Below, piece by piece: positions 27,727-36,736 of a stretch of 64,000 nucleotides of DNA (within the stretch, counting starts at the first letter, position 1; the number at the start of each line of letters is the position of its first letter). Under the pieces are notes generated by a model that was not told the DNA's origin, did not search any database, and worked only from the letters and a program-made list of their open reading frames with translations. A program made the position numbers and the translations under genes. The stretch covers positions 1-64,000 of the forward strand of contig JAHIRD010000024.1 of assembly GCA_018818835.1 (NCBI GenBank), read 5' to 3'. The DNA is from Pseudomonadota bacterium (GTDB taxonomy: Bacteria; Desulfobacterota; Desulfobacteria; Desulfobacterales; Desulfolunaceae).

Positions 27727-28773
27727 TCAGGCCACAGTTTTTGCCGTTATTACCGTATCCGGCCCCAGGCTGTGATCCCCACTGACAAGGATCTCAACTA
27801 TGCCGAACTCCGCTTTTAATACATGAAGATTACAGTTTTTTAAACCCCTGAATTTGGAAATATTTTTTGGATGAACCAAAAAAGTCACAGATGACGCCAT
27901 CCGAAGATATTCCTGTTCAAGGATCACCCGTGCCTTATCAAGAAAAATTCCCGAATAAATCATCTGACCGAATGAGGGATGATAGGGTCCGTCTAAAATT
28001 CCTTTACCCAGCTCCAACCCTTCTTCGGCCTGAAGGCCCATCCGGATCACCGGGATGCCCTTTTCTTTAAATAAAAGGTAGAGGGCTTTGACCTGTTCGA
28101 CACTTTCAGCCAAGCTAAGGGGCTGATATTCAACTTTTTTATGGAGTATGGCCAAGGGACTTTTCTCCAGAACCACCGTGGGATAAATCCGAACAAAATC
28201 AGGTTTCATCGCTGCCATGCGCAAGGCTGTCTCATAGGATTTTTCCTGACTGTCTCCCGGAAGTCCCACCATCATCTGAAGTCCGATCTCATACCCCTTG
28301 TCCCGAAGTAAGGAGACGGCATTTTCTGTGTCTTCGGCCGTATGCCCCCGATGGGACAAAAAAAGGACCTCGTTGTCCATGGACTGGACTCCCAGTTCAA
28401 TGGTTTTCAATGGGAACGGCCTCACCAGGTCCAGGGTATATTGGGTGATCGTGTCTGGACGTGTTGAACAGCGGATACTATGAACCCTCCCCATGTCAAC
28501 ATAATCTCGGGCCAAGGTCAGGTAGGTAAGGATCTCTTGGCGTTCCAGTCCAAGAAAGGTTCCGCCATAATAAGAAATCTGAACCATTCCGCGATGATCG
28601 CTTTTATAGGTCAAATAAGTGTCAATCCGGGTACGTAAGGGTTTTAGATCAAGGCTGTCCTTGTTCACACCGGTGATAGCCGTCTGATTACAGAAAATAC
28701 ATTGGTGAGGGCATCCCTTATGGGGGATGAAAACAGGTATGATAAATGGTTTGAGAAAAGATGTCTCTGTCAT
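27727..28773 (-). CDS. Radical SAM protein of the Elp3-like/YhcC-like type
   Basis: This 348-residue protein carries the radical-SAM cluster motif in GCPHQCIFCNQ near residues 20-28, a YYGGTFLGL motif, RCSTRPDTI and GVQSMDNEVL. A C-terminal radical-SAM extension domain follows (MGLQAEEGLELGKGILDGPYHPSFGQMI). The set is that of Elp3-like proteins lacking an acetyltransferase domain. The substrate is unknown. It lies 18 bases after rnc in a run of minus-strand genes. Confidence 0.85.
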   Translation of the reverse strand: MTETSFLKPFIIPVFIPHKGCPHQCIFCNQTAITGVNKDSLDLKPLRTRIDTYLTYKSDHRGMVQISYYGGTFLGLERQEILTYLTLARDYVDMGRVHSIRCSTRPDTITQYTLDLVRPFPLKTIELGVQSMDNEVLFLSHRGHTAEDTENAVSLLRDKGYEIGLQMMVGLPGDSQEKSYETALRMAAMKPDFVRIYPTVVLEKSPLAILHKKVEYQPLSLAESVEQVKALYLLFKEKGIPVIRMGLQAEEGLELGKGILDGPYHPSFGQMIYSGIFLDKARVILEQEYLRMASSVTFLVHPKNISKFRGLKNCNLHVLKAEFGIVEILVSGDHSLGPDTVITAKTVA

Positions 28774-28791
28774 GGATGGCTCAAGGAGGTT

Positions 28792-29526
28792 CTATCCTGG
28801 AGGAATATCGAAATCTTTTTGAAGAGATCCAAGGGCATTCCCTGCGGCATCCTGCTCTGCCGATTTTTTACTTTTTCCGATGCCATAGGTTTCCAGGTCA
28901 TTGATGGTCAGAAGGACTTTAAAGGTTTTATCATGATCCGGCCCACTTTCATGAACAACCTTATACCGGGGCATGGCTTTCAGATACACCTGGGAAAATT
29001 CCTGGAGCTTGCTTTTTGCATCGTGGCTGATGGAAGGACTGTCAGATTGCTCAATTAAATCGGAAAACTTATCTTCCACAAATTCAAAGGCATTGTTAAA
29101 ACCTCCATCAAGGTAAACCGCCGCAATGAGTGCCTCAAACACGTCCGATAAAATAGAATTCTTTTCCCTGCCATTGGTAAGGTCTTCACCCTTGCCCAGT
29201 TTAATTTCATTGCCCATCTTGATCTCTCGGGCAATCTGGGCCAGTTGGGTTTCATTGACCAGATTGGAGCGCAGTCGGGATAGATCCCCCTCATGCAGGT
29301 CCGGGTAACGGTGCATCAAAAGATGGCCGATGACCAGATTCAAAACAGCGTCTCCCAGAAACTCCAGTCGTTCATTGTCCTGTAGATTCGGGTCTGCCTG
29401 CTCATTCACAAAGGAACTGTGCCTCAGGGCCTGCTCAAGGATATGCTTATCCTTAAAGGTATAATGTATTGTTTCTTCAAACCCAAGATTATCATCATAC
29501 TCATCCATCATCTCACACTCAAACAC
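28792..29526 (-). CDS. rnc: Ribonuclease III
   Basis: This 244-residue double-strand-specific endoribonuclease processes rRNA and structured transcripts. The family signature NERLEFLGDAVL is present, with DVFEALIAAVYLDGG downstream and a C-terminal double-stranded-RNA-binding domain (DAKSKLQEFSQ to GKSKKSAEQDAAGNAL). The listed start is a GTG overlapping the PHP gene by 8 bases; an ATG at 29511 is an equally plausible start with no overlap. Neither has a strong ribosome site. Confidence 0.95.
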   Translation of the reverse strand: MFECEMMDEYDDNLGFEETIHYTFKDKHILEQALRHSSFVNEQADPNLQDNERLEFLGDAVLNLVIGHLLMHRYPDLHEGDLSRLRSNLVNETQLAQIAREIKMGNEIKLGKGEDLTNGREKNSILSDVFEALIAAVYLDGGFNNAFEFVEDKFSDLIEQSDSPSISHDAKSKLQEFSQVYLKAMPRYKVVHESGPDHDKTFKVLLTINDLETYGIGKSKKSAEQDAAGNALGSLQKDFDIPPG

Positions 29527-30391
29527 ACCGGGAGGTGTTTCCGATTATAGCCATGATATCCTGATAAACACGAAAAGGCACGCAAAGCGCACCCTTTCCG
29601 GAGCCCATCCGGATATCTGACTTAAACGAGCCATGAAAATCAGACCCGCCTGTCATTACAAGCCCCATTCTCTCAGCCAACATGCCATATGCACGGGTTT
29701 CTTCAGGACCATGATCCGGATAATACACTTCCAGTCCTTTAAGCCCCATGCGTTTCATCGTTAAAAGCAGCTTCTCCAGAGTTTCCATGCCCATACCAAG
29801 ACTGACCGGATGGGCAAGGACAGGAATACCGCCCGCTTGATTGATCACCTTAAGGGCCTGGGCGCAATCGATTTTGTGTTTTTCAACGTATGCGGGTTTT
29901 CCCTTGGCCAGAAAACGGTCAAATGCTTCCTTGACCGTGGACACATAGCCCTTTTTGATAAGGACCCGTGCCATATGGGGGCGGCCGACCACCTGGCCTC
30001 CGGATTCATCATATACCTCGTCCAGGGTGATATCCATCCCCAACTGGATCAGACGGGTTATAATTTTTGGGTTTCTTTCGTTTCGAGCCTTCCGGATACC
30101 TTGCAATGCCGCGTTCAAATCAGGGTCATCCCGTCGCATACCGTATCCGAGAATGTGAAAACTTCCGGATGTTTCAAATGGCTCAGGGGGATTTGAACTG
30201 ATTTCGACGCCGGAAAGGACATGCAGATCGTCAGGAACGTCATGCCCCATGATAGCCATTGCACCGTCCAGTGTATCGTGATCGGTAATCGCAATGGCTT
30301 TCAGTTTCAAAGACCTGGCTTGTGCGATAATATCTTGTGGGGTCAGAGAACCATCGGAAAATGTGGAATGTATATGAAGGTCTACATTCAC
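29519..30391 (-). CDS. PHP-domain phosphoesterase (TrpH/RNase AM-like)
   Basis: This 290-residue metal-dependent phosphoesterase starts with the PHP motif VDLHIHSTFSDGSLTP. It has ITDHDTLDG, GVEIS, VLAHPVSLG and GGSDFHGSF, giving the full set of metal ligands. Relatives include 3',5'-nucleoside bisphosphate phosphatases and RNase AM, which trims RNA 5' ends. The location directly upstream of rnc fits a role in RNA turnover, though this is inference. Confidence 0.88.
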   Translation of the reverse strand: MNVDLHIHSTFSDGSLTPQDIIAQARSLKLKAIAITDHDTLDGAMAIMGHDVPDDLHVLSGVEISSNPPEPFETSGSFHILGYGMRRDDPDLNAALQGIRKARNERNPKIITRLIQLGMDITLDEVYDESGGQVVGRPHMARVLIKKGYVSTVKEAFDRFLAKGKPAYVEKHKIDCAQALKVINQAGGIPVLAHPVSLGMGMETLEKLLLTMKRMGLKGLEVYYPDHGPEETRAYGMLAERMGLVMTGGSDFHGSFKSDIRMGSGKGALCVPFRVYQDIMAIIGNTSRCV

Positions 30392-30394
30392 TCC

Positions 30395-30757
30395 TTAAAT
30401 TCCAAGAGCTTTTTCCATGGCTTCTTCTTTTGTTTTACAGTCAATGCATTGCGTAGTCACAGGCCGTGCTTTCAGTCGTTCGACAGAAATAAACTCCTCG
30501 CACGTTTCACAGATTCCATAGGAGCCGATTTCGATTCGATCCAAAGCCGATTTGATTTTGTTGATCAGTTTGTGCTCTCTGTCCCTGATTCGAAGCATGA
30601 AGTTCCTGTTTGCCTCATGGGACGCGCGGTCGGTCGGATCCGGAAAATTCTCTTTCTGGGAGGTCATACCCGTTACGGTATTATCCGCCTGTTCGAGAAG
30701 ATCATTAAGTCGACCGGTTAAAAACTCTTTAAAATATTCAAGTGTTTCCTGATCCAT
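30395..30757 (-). CDS. dksA: RNA polymerase-binding DksA/TraR zinc-finger protein
   Basis: This 121-residue protein has an N-terminal coiled coil and a C-terminal zinc finger of four Cys (CETCEEFISVERLKARPVTTQC to CK). It binds RNA polymerase in the secondary channel and works with ppGpp. The start ATG at 30757 has AAGGGG 7 bases upstream; a TTG two codons earlier lies within that spacer. The PHP gene follows after 3 bases, implying co-transcription. Confidence 0.9.
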   Translation of the reverse strand: MDQETLEYFKEFLTGRLNDLLEQADNTVTGMTSQKENFPDPTDRASHEANRNFMLRIRDREHKLINKIKSALDRIEIGSYGICETCEEFISVERLKARPVTTQCIDCKTKEEAMEKALGI

Positions 30758-30763
30758 ACTCAA

Positions 30764-31132
30764 ACCCCTTACGAGTAAGTTTTACAACACGACGCACTGT
30801 TTAAGTGTAAACACAGATTGTAAATATTGTAAAGTAATAAAAATATTATGAACCTGAACCCTTTTCGCGAAACGATAAATACTTTTCTTTATAAAAACAA
30901 AATGTTATCAGGCAGAACCCCAATTTCGTGTTCAGGCTGTTCATGGGGCTGTCACCATTTACGTTCTTAAGGCAGATGCGAGTCGAACATTCAGCCTTAA
31001 ACCAGGTCATGACTGAGACTGATAAGCAACTAAAGATGAAACGGGTAACTCGGATACAAACCATCCCTTGTCACAAGGATATTCTCCAATTTTTGGCAAG
31101 GCATCCATAAAGGTCAATGAACTGAAATGGCA
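30764..31132. other. Intergenic region with no recognised gene
   Basis: About 370 bases between dksA and fabD, both minus strand. Two short opposed open frames (72 and 60 codons) lack ribosome sites and recognisable products. It probably holds the dksA promoter. No terminator hairpin was identified. Confidence 0.4.
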
Positions 31133-32083
31133 TTAAATACCATCTTTGAAAAAAAGTTCAAGACTTTTCATGGTGTTTACTGCATATATTTTTCCTGGGA
31201 AATCGCCTGGCAGGATCTTTTTTAACAGTCCCGAGAGAACATTGCCGGGGCCGACTTCAACAAATTGCTCGACACCCTCATTGATCATGTGCTGCATGGA
31301 TTCATACCATCTGACCGGGCTGCACAACTGATTGAGCATGTTTGTTCTCATGTCTTCCGATGTATCGGCACCCATGGCAGAAACATTGAATATTATTTGT
31401 CGTGCAGGTTTTTCAAAGGGGCACGTATTTAGAACCTCCCCAAACTTATCTTCAGCTCCCTTGATCAATGGGCTGTGCCAGGCGCCACTGACTTTAAGGG
31501 GGATGGCCCGTCCGCCCCTCGTTTTTATTTTTTCACCGGCTTTTTTCACCGAATCGGGATCCCCACTTATCACAATCTGGCTTTCGGTGTTATGGTTCGC
31601 GATGGTCACGCACCGGGGAAAGGACAGGGGGCGTTGGACGTCTGTGACCACCTCCGCCACCTGGTCGTATGAGAGACCCATGACAGCGCTCATGGTTCCT
31701 TTGTGCACGATGGCCTGCTGGTGCATCAACTCTCCCCGTTTATGGACCAGTTTCAAGGTATCCTCCGGGGTAATGACCTCTGCACAACAAAGGGCGCTGA
31801 ATTCCCCAAGGCTGTGGCCGGCTGTTATTTCAGGCATGATCCCTTCTTTCTGAATCGCAAGAAGGCAGGCCAGATTGACCACCGTCACTGCAGGCTGAAG
31901 GATGACGGTTTGCGTGAGATCCTCCATGGGGCCTTTGAAGCACAAACGGGACAGATAGGTTTTCGTCAGATCTTCAGCCATATCAAAAAGCTCACGGACT
32001 TCTTCATATTCCTGATACAATTCAAGTCCCATGCCTATGACCTGGGATCCCTGACCGGGAAACAGAAATGCTGTTTTTTTCAC
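31133..32083 (-). CDS. fabD: Malonyl-CoA:ACP transacylase
   Basis: This 316-residue enzyme loads malonyl groups onto acyl carrier protein for fatty-acid synthesis. FPGQGSQVIGMG at the N-terminus, the nucleophile motif GHSLGEFSAL and the C-terminal EVGPGNVLSGL are all visible. The start is GTG at 32083, with AGGAGG four bases upstream on the minus strand. No other fab genes adjoin it. Confidence 0.95.
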   Translation of the reverse strand: MKKTAFLFPGQGSQVIGMGLELYQEYEEVRELFDMAEDLTKTYLSRLCFKGPMEDLTQTVILQPAVTVVNLACLLAIQKEGIMPEITAGHSLGEFSALCCAEVITPEDTLKLVHKRGELMHQQAIVHKGTMSAVMGLSYDQVAEVVTDVQRPLSFPRCVTIANHNTESQIVISGDPDSVKKAGEKIKTRGGRAIPLKVSGAWHSPLIKGAEDKFGEVLNTCPFEKPARQIIFNVSAMGADTSEDMRTNMLNQLCSPVRWYESMQHMINEGVEQFVEVGPGNVLSGLLKKILPGDFPGKIYAVNTMKSLELFFKDGI

Positions 32084-32140
32084 ATGGCCTCCTGATATAT
32101 ATTTTTCTTAAATAACGGCAGAGTTGTCTTTAGGTATTGA

Positions 32141-32172
32141 TTAACTCGTAAAACGTCGACGGATGGCTATGG
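32141..32172 (-). repeat. Dispersed element, partial copy
   Basis: The minus strand reads CCATAGCCATCCGTCGACG followed by TTTTACGAGTTAA. This matches the right half of the 24453-24483 element with two or three changes. It lies between hemA and fabD. Confidence 0.6.
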
Positions 32173-32195
32173 AACTCGACGCTATCATGTATTGA

Positions 32196-33473
32196 TTAAT
32201 CAGTCCCGTCCAGATTAAACAACACTCTGACCAGGCTGAGGTACACGGATTCATCCCTGTGGCAGCCCCCGTTTTTTAAAAATTGAATGGGATCATGAAG
32301 AATTTTATTTAATAGGGCCTCGCTCATCCGGGCTACGGCCATTTTTTCTTTTTCAGACAGATGCTTTAAGGATGAACCCATGGTTTTTTCAAGTTCCATG
32401 GCCGCCATGGCCTTCATTTTGTCCCGCAGGTCCACAATGGTGGGCACAATATGGAGCCCCTCCATCCATTTTTCGAACCGGATAACCGCTTCATCAACGA
32501 TGCGTTCGGCCTTGATGGCCTCTTTGCTCCTTGTTTCTACATTCCCGTCGATCACACCTTTCAGATCATCAATGTCATAGACATAGCAATTGTTCAGCCG
32601 ATTGATTTCCGGATCGATATCCCGTGGAACAGCGATGTCAATAAAAAAAAGGGCCCGATTACGCCTGGTCCGAATTGCCGATTTAACCATTTCCCTTGAA
32701 ATAACAACCGTGGGGGAACCGGTTGAGCTGATGATGATATCCACAGTCTCAAGGGCCGATGGAATTTCCTCGAACCGGATTGCTTTGCCCGAAAAACGAC
32801 TTGCCAGCTCAACGCCGCGTTCAAAGGTTCTGTTGGCCACGAAAATATCACCCACACGGTTACGGATCAAATGCTCAACAGCCAGTTCAGCCATTTCACC
32901 TGCGCCGACCAGAAGCACGGTCCGGTTTTCAAGATCGCCGAAAATTTTCTTGGCCAATTCGATGGCTGCATAGCTTATGGAAACAGCACTGTCACCTATG
33001 CCTGTTTCCGTCCTCACCCGTTTGGCCACATTGAATGCCCGGTGAAACAGACGATTCAAGATGACTCCCGAGGCTTTTTTCAAGACAGCGGTTCGAAAGG
33101 CTTCCTTGATCTGCCCCAGAATTTGGGGTTCACCGATGACCATGGAGTCCAGGCTGGCAGCCACCCTGAAAATATGCCGCACAGCTTCTTGACCGTGATG
33201 AATATAAAGATTCGTCTCAAAAACATCAAGGGGCGTGTTTTTTACCTGGGAAATGTGCTTCTTTGCAATCTCAACAGCATCTTGGCCATTATCGGCAGTC
33301 ATCAGCACTTCAACGCGATTACAGGTAGAAAAAAGGAGCACTTCCCGTATACCCGGCTGGGCCTTGAGAAACTCAATGGCGCCTGCGCTTTCCTCGCTGT
33401 TGAAGGCCAGTTTCTCCCGTAGCTCCACCGGTGCTGTGGTATGATTCAGACCTGTTAAAACAATATCAAGCAT
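32196..33473 (-). CDS. hemA: Glutamyl-tRNA reductase
   Basis: This 425-residue enzyme starts tetrapyrrole synthesis by reducing glutamyl-tRNA. It has TGLNHTTAPVELREKLAF, the catalytic-Cys motif STCNRVEVL, RVAASLDSMVIGEPQILGQIKEAF, a Rossmann loop LVGAGEMAELA and a C-terminal dimerisation helix. The frame runs back to 33539, but ATG at 33473 (MLDIVLTGLNH) matches the family start and avoids overlap with ccsA. It is the last of a ccsA-hemA unit that supplies haem and siroheme. Confidence 0.95.
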   Translation of the reverse strand: MLDIVLTGLNHTTAPVELREKLAFNSEESAGAIEFLKAQPGIREVLLFSTCNRVEVLMTADNGQDAVEIAKKHISQVKNTPLDVFETNLYIHHGQEAVRHIFRVAASLDSMVIGEPQILGQIKEAFRTAVLKKASGVILNRLFHRAFNVAKRVRTETGIGDSAVSISYAAIELAKKIFGDLENRTVLLVGAGEMAELAVEHLIRNRVGDIFVANRTFERGVELASRFSGKAIRFEEIPSALETVDIIISSTGSPTVVISREMVKSAIRTRRNRALFFIDIAVPRDIDPEINRLNNCYVYDIDDLKGVIDGNVETRSKEAIKAERIVDEAVIRFEKWMEGLHIVPTIVDLRDKMKAMAAMELEKTMGSSLKHLSEKEKMAVARMSEALLNKILHDPIQFLKNGGCHRDESVYLSLVRVLFNLDGTD

Positions 33474-33498
33474 AGCCTTGTGTTCATCACCCTCTCTG

Positions 33499-34347
33499 TC
33501 ATGGCTTATAAGGTATCTGCCACTGGGTAAATCCCCCATGATGGCCGCCCATAAGAAAAGTTACTCCCAAAAAACTGAACATCAGTACGACAAATCCAAT
33601 GATGGCCATGATCGCTGCCCGACGTCCACGCCAACCCACAGCAATCCGCTCATGAAGCAGAGCCGCATAAACCAGCCAGGAAATACCGGACCAGATTTCT
33701 TTGGGGTCCCAGCTTGCGAACCGATGCCAGACCAACTTGGCATAGACCAGACCCACAATAAGACCCACGGTGAATGCCGTAAACCCGATAACGATGCCCG
33801 CGTAGCCTGTGGCATCCAGTTGTTCCAGAGACGGAAGCCGGGAATAGAAAAACCCCCTTTTTTTGGATTTAATCCCATGCTCCTGGATCAGATATAGAAT
33901 GCCGGCCCCACAGGCCATGGCCAGAGATGCCTCACCAATAAACACCGTGATCACATGGACCACAAGCCATACACTCTTGAATAACTCTGCCGCATGGGCC
34001 GGGATTTCAGGAAAATTAAGGGAAATGATATAGACACAAGCCACCAAGGGGGCGGCATAGATACCCATGACTTTGATGCGGTACCGGTATCGGATCCAAA
34101 AATAAACCGCGGCACTTGACCAGGCTGCCATGGACAGGGTCAGCCTGAGATTGTAGACGGGCAGGTAGCCAATGCTCACGCATTCCGTCAGAATAAACAG
34201 GGTATGAAACACAAACCCCCCAGCCATCAGAGCCAGGCCTGCTTTCTGGAGTCCATCCTTTTGTTTGAAAAGATAGACACCATAGAACAGGGTGCTCATC
34301 ACATACAAAACAGCAACAGCTCCATGCAAGGCATCCATATTCATCAT
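33499..34347 (-). CDS. ccsA: Cytochrome c biogenesis CcsA/HemX-like membrane protein
   Basis: This 282-residue protein has about eight hydrophobic segments and the tryptophan-rich haem-handling motif of the family (FASWDPKEIWSGISWLVYA). It lies between hemA and the siroheme gene, an arrangement common in Desulfobacterota. A role in haem handling for c-type cytochromes is supported by the multihaem cytochromes at 48-51 kb. It starts in an ATGA overlap with the upstream gene, with AAGGA just before the ATG. Confidence 0.85.
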   Translation of the reverse strand: MMNMDALHGAVAVLYVMSTLFYGVYLFKQKDGLQKAGLALMAGGFVFHTLFILTECVSIGYLPVYNLRLTLSMAAWSSAAVYFWIRYRYRIKVMGIYAAPLVACVYIISLNFPEIPAHAAELFKSVWLVVHVITVFIGEASLAMACGAGILYLIQEHGIKSKKRGFFYSRLPSLEQLDATGYAGIVIGFTAFTVGLIVGLVYAKLVWHRFASWDPKEIWSGISWLVYAALLHERIAVGWRGRRAAIMAIIGFVVLMFSFLGVTFLMGGHHGGFTQWQIPYKP

Positions 34348-35012
34348 TGTTCCTTATGACCGTATAGGTCTTCATGGCTGAATCCCGGGCCGAGGACGGC
34401 CTGAAGCAGATCGTGAACAGCCTCCTGATTTTTTTCTTTCAGCATCTCTAAAAGTTTACTCCCGATCAGTTGCTCAAAAAGTCTTTTATGGGCCTGGGGA
34501 TCATGGGCCTCAGCCAGAAGTTTTTTTCGGATTATACCCATTAACGCCAAAAAATCCGCATACTCCTGGCCGAACTGTTCCGATAAATCCTTCCGGAGTT
34601 TTTTTGCAAAGGCCGGGCTGGTTCCAGCCGTTGATATGGCAATGGTCAGATCGCCTCGTTCAACAAGGGACGGCAGAATAAAATCCGACTCCTCGGGTAA
34701 ATCGGCACTATTGCATAAAATACCTCTTTGTTCAGCATCCCCTGCGATTCGTTGATTCAAGCTCATGTTGTTGGTTGCACAAAACACAAGAAACATACCC
34801 TCAAGGTCCTGGGGGTCATAGTCCCTGATTTCTAAAACAATTTTATTTGCCCCGGCCATGGATTGCAAACCATCTGATATATCCGGACTGATCACCGTCA
34901 CGGACGCACCGCACCGAAAAAGGGTTTCCGCCTTCCGTGTGCCCACGGACCCCCCGCCGATGACCAGGCATTGTCGGCCCTTGATGTTCAGGCAAACCGG
35001 ATAATATTTCAT
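34344..35012 (-). CDS. Precorrin-2 dehydrogenase/sirohydrochlorin ferrochelatase-like protein (Met8/CysG N-terminal type)
   Basis: This 222-residue protein has YYPVCLNIKGRQCLVIGGGSVGTRKAETL (NAD-binding Rossmann segment), LVFCATNN, CNSADLPEESDFILPSLVERGDLTIAISTAGTSPA and a helical C-terminus. It oxidises precorrin-2 to sirohydrochlorin, the path to siroheme needed by dissimilatory sulfite reductase in sulfate reducers. The CysG methyltransferase domain is absent, as expected for the separate enzyme. It overlaps ccsA by 4 bases. Confidence 0.92.
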   Translation of the reverse strand: MKYYPVCLNIKGRQCLVIGGGSVGTRKAETLFRCGASVTVISPDISDGLQSMAGANKIVLEIRDYDPQDLEGMFLVFCATNNMSLNQRIAGDAEQRGILCNSADLPEESDFILPSLVERGDLTIAISTAGTSPAFAKKLRKDLSEQFGQEYADFLALMGIIRKKLLAEAHDPQAHKRLFEQLIGSKLLEMLKEKNQEAVHDLLQAVLGPGFSHEDLYGHKEQ

Positions 35013-35082
35013 CGTTCGGCACCCGAAAAGATGTTAACATCCGTCATACGTACCCCATGGAACGGACCCCGCTTGTTAAAAA

Positions 35083-35467
35083 TTAAAGCCGTATTTTCAT
35101 TAAATCATCGGCTAAAAATAGTTTTCCATCATATGTTTTACGGCATTGTTTTGCAATATCTGTTTTGTCGCATTCCGGATAAAAATGAGTCAGAATAAGG
35201 GTCTTCACCGCTGCACGGCTGGCCATACGCCCGGCAAGGGAGGGTGATAAGTGTTTATCTCGTTTCAAGAAGGCGCCTCATGGTTCCTGGGCCAAGATCA
35301 AAAAGAAGCTTATCATCTCCTAAGTCAAGCAGAATTGAGCAGGAACTCCTTTCCAGGGACGGAACCGATGTCCCTGAACCCAGGATGGTCAGCTCGAATC
35401 GTGTGTTTTCAGAAACCATGGTCTCTCCCCATTCTGTTTTTTTCCCCTCTGTTTTTTTCCCCATCAC
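35083..35467 (-). pseudogene. MBL-fold hydrolase (RNase Z-like) with internal deletion and frameshift
   Basis: Reading 35467-35255 gives an N-terminus typical of RNase Z-like metallo-beta-lactamases: LTILGSGTSVPSLERSSCSILL and KLLFDLGPGTMRRLLE. It is then joined, in another frame, to the family's C-terminus at 35268-35083: HLSPSLAGRMASRAAVKTLILTHFYPE and GKLFLADDLMKIRL. The central part with the HxHxDH zinc site, about 120-150 codons, is missing. The gene is dead by deletion. Confidence 0.8.
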
Positions 35468-35570
35468 CCGGGTCTTTTCCCGGATAGAAAAGGGGCTGGA
35501 TAAATACAGTCAACTATCTGTATTTTTGCAAAAAAAATTGTTTTATGCAGTTGTTTTGCCGGGATTTTTC

Positions 35571-35602
35571 CCCATAAAAATGAGCGATTCATCCTATAGA
35601 CA
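35571..35602 (+). repeat. 32-base direct repeat, copy A
   Basis: CCCATAAAAATGAGCGATTC and the following ATCCTATAGACA match copy B at 35820-35851 in 28 of 32 positions. Each copy is followed by a strong plus-strand hairpin with a T tract, after about 120 and 70 bases respectively. Confidence 0.65.
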
Positions 35603-35722
35603 ATCCCCATGCAAATTTTATATATTAGACCCACTCCCCCTCCCTCAAATATTATGTCCATAATATTTGAACGTAGTAAAAATCGAGCCATTTAAAAGCT
35701 TACCTTAGATTGTTCTAATTCA

Positions 35723-35750
35723 GGCGGCCTCCGGGCCGCCCAGCTTTTTT
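35723..35750 (+). terminator. Rho-independent terminator, no upstream gene on this strand
   Basis: GGCGGCC and GGCCGCC form a 7-base GC stem with a 4-base loop, then CAGC and six T. There is no plus-strand coding gene for several kilobases upstream, so it may end a small RNA that contains repeat copy A. Confidence 0.6.
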
Positions 35751-35819
35751 AGGAACTGTATCATGCGAAAGCCCTCTCTTTACCCTTTAAAAAAAACCCA
35801 GTGATGCTCAGGAAAAACA

Positions 35820-35851
35820 CCCATAAAAATGAAGGATTCATCCCATGGACA
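35820..35851 (+). repeat. 32-base direct repeat, copy B
   Basis: CCCATAAAAATGAAGGATTC and the following ATCCCATGGACA match copy A at 35571-35602 in 28 of 32 positions. Confidence 0.65.
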
Positions 35852-35919
35852 GGGGCGTGATCTTTTTTTATACTTAAACCAGATTTTCCCCTTATCTATC
35901 GCATCCCCTACCGTTTGTT

Positions 35920-35950
35920 AGGCGACTCGCAATGAGTCGCCTATTTTTTT
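35920..35950 (+). terminator. Second rho-independent terminator, no upstream gene on this strand
   Basis: A perfect 9-base stem AGGCGACTC / GAGTCGCCT with a 5-base loop is followed by ATTTTTTT. It points along the plus strand, towards the end of trmL, which is on the minus strand. It may end a small RNA containing repeat copy B. Confidence 0.7.
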
Positions 35951-35960
35951 GCACGGTGCA

Positions 35961-36476
35961 TCACCCACAGGCAGGGTTCTCTGGTGGACATAAGCGGCAC
36001 GGACCGTATCCCCTCAAGCTTTCATAAAGAGCGATGCCCACAGCTGTTGAAAGGTTCAGGCAGCGGATTTCCCGGGTCATGGGAATATGGTAAATATCCC
36101 GGTTGAATCGTTCCAGGACATCGGGCAAAAGCCCCTTGGTCTCTGAACCGAAGACAAGAAACATACGTTTTTTTTTGGGCATGTCCCACACTGATTTTTC
36201 CCCAAGCTTTGCAAACAGAGCCACCTCGTCTTCGTTTGGTTTCATGGCGGATATCAACGATTCAAAATCATCCCATATCTTCAACCTGACCTTCGGCCAA
36301 TAGTCGAGTCCGGCACGTTTGACTTCCCGGCTGCCCAGGGAAAAGCCTATGGGCTTGACCAAATGAAGGCAGGCCCCGGCACCCAGACAGGTCCGTCCAA
36401 TATTGCCTGTGTTCCAATGGACTTCCGGTCCCACCAGAATCACATGGCGCTCCATTTCCCCCTTGTCCTGATCCAT
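35961..36476 (-). CDS. trmL: tRNA (cytidine(34)-2'-O)-methyltransferase, SPOUT family
   Basis: This protein of about 170 residues has the SPOUT knot motifs VGPEVHWNTGNIGRTC, FLVFGSETKGLLP and IRCLNLSTAVGIALYESL. It methylates the ribose of the wobble base in some leucine tRNAs. The frame extends to 36524, but the first codons translate the dispersed repeat at 36492-36524. ATG at 36476 is preferred because AAGGA lies 7 bases upstream; ATG at 36455 is an alternative. Confidence 0.9.
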   Translation of the reverse strand: MDQDKGEMERHVILVGPEVHWNTGNIGRTCLGAGACLHLVKPIGFSLGSREVKRAGLDYWPKVRLKIWDDFESLISAMKPNEDEVALFAKLGEKSVWDMPKKKRMFLVFGSETKGLLPDVLERFNRDIYHIPMTREIRCLNLSTAVGIALYESLRGYGPCRLCPPENPACG

Positions 36477-36491
36477 GCCACCATCCTTTTT

Positions 36492-36524
36492 CCATAGGCA
36501 TCCGTCGACTTTTTGCGAGTTCAA
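36492..36524 (+). repeat. Dispersed element, partial copy upstream of trmL
   Basis: CCATAGGCATCCGTCGACTT followed by TTTGCGAGTTCAA matches the right half of the 24394-24483 element. It sits just upstream of the chosen trmL start and creates a spurious N-terminal extension in the open frame. Confidence 0.6.
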
Positions 36525-36736
36525 TAATGAAGGTCATTTTATCATCAGGCCATCGTCATGCCCGTTCTTTTTCTTTCGGCCTTGAAAAATGAATGGCCAT
36601 TCTTATCATAAAAAAGGAGTTTATCATATTGACTTATCATGGGCAGGGGGTTTACTTATCTATGATGACCTTTGAAACGGGGATTCCATATGACAGAATC
36701 CCGTGATCATACTTTTATCGATACGAGGCTCTTATC

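Noticed and set aside
30846-31110. Short opposed open frames between dksA and fabD
   Set aside because: Neither shows a known motif or a start signal.
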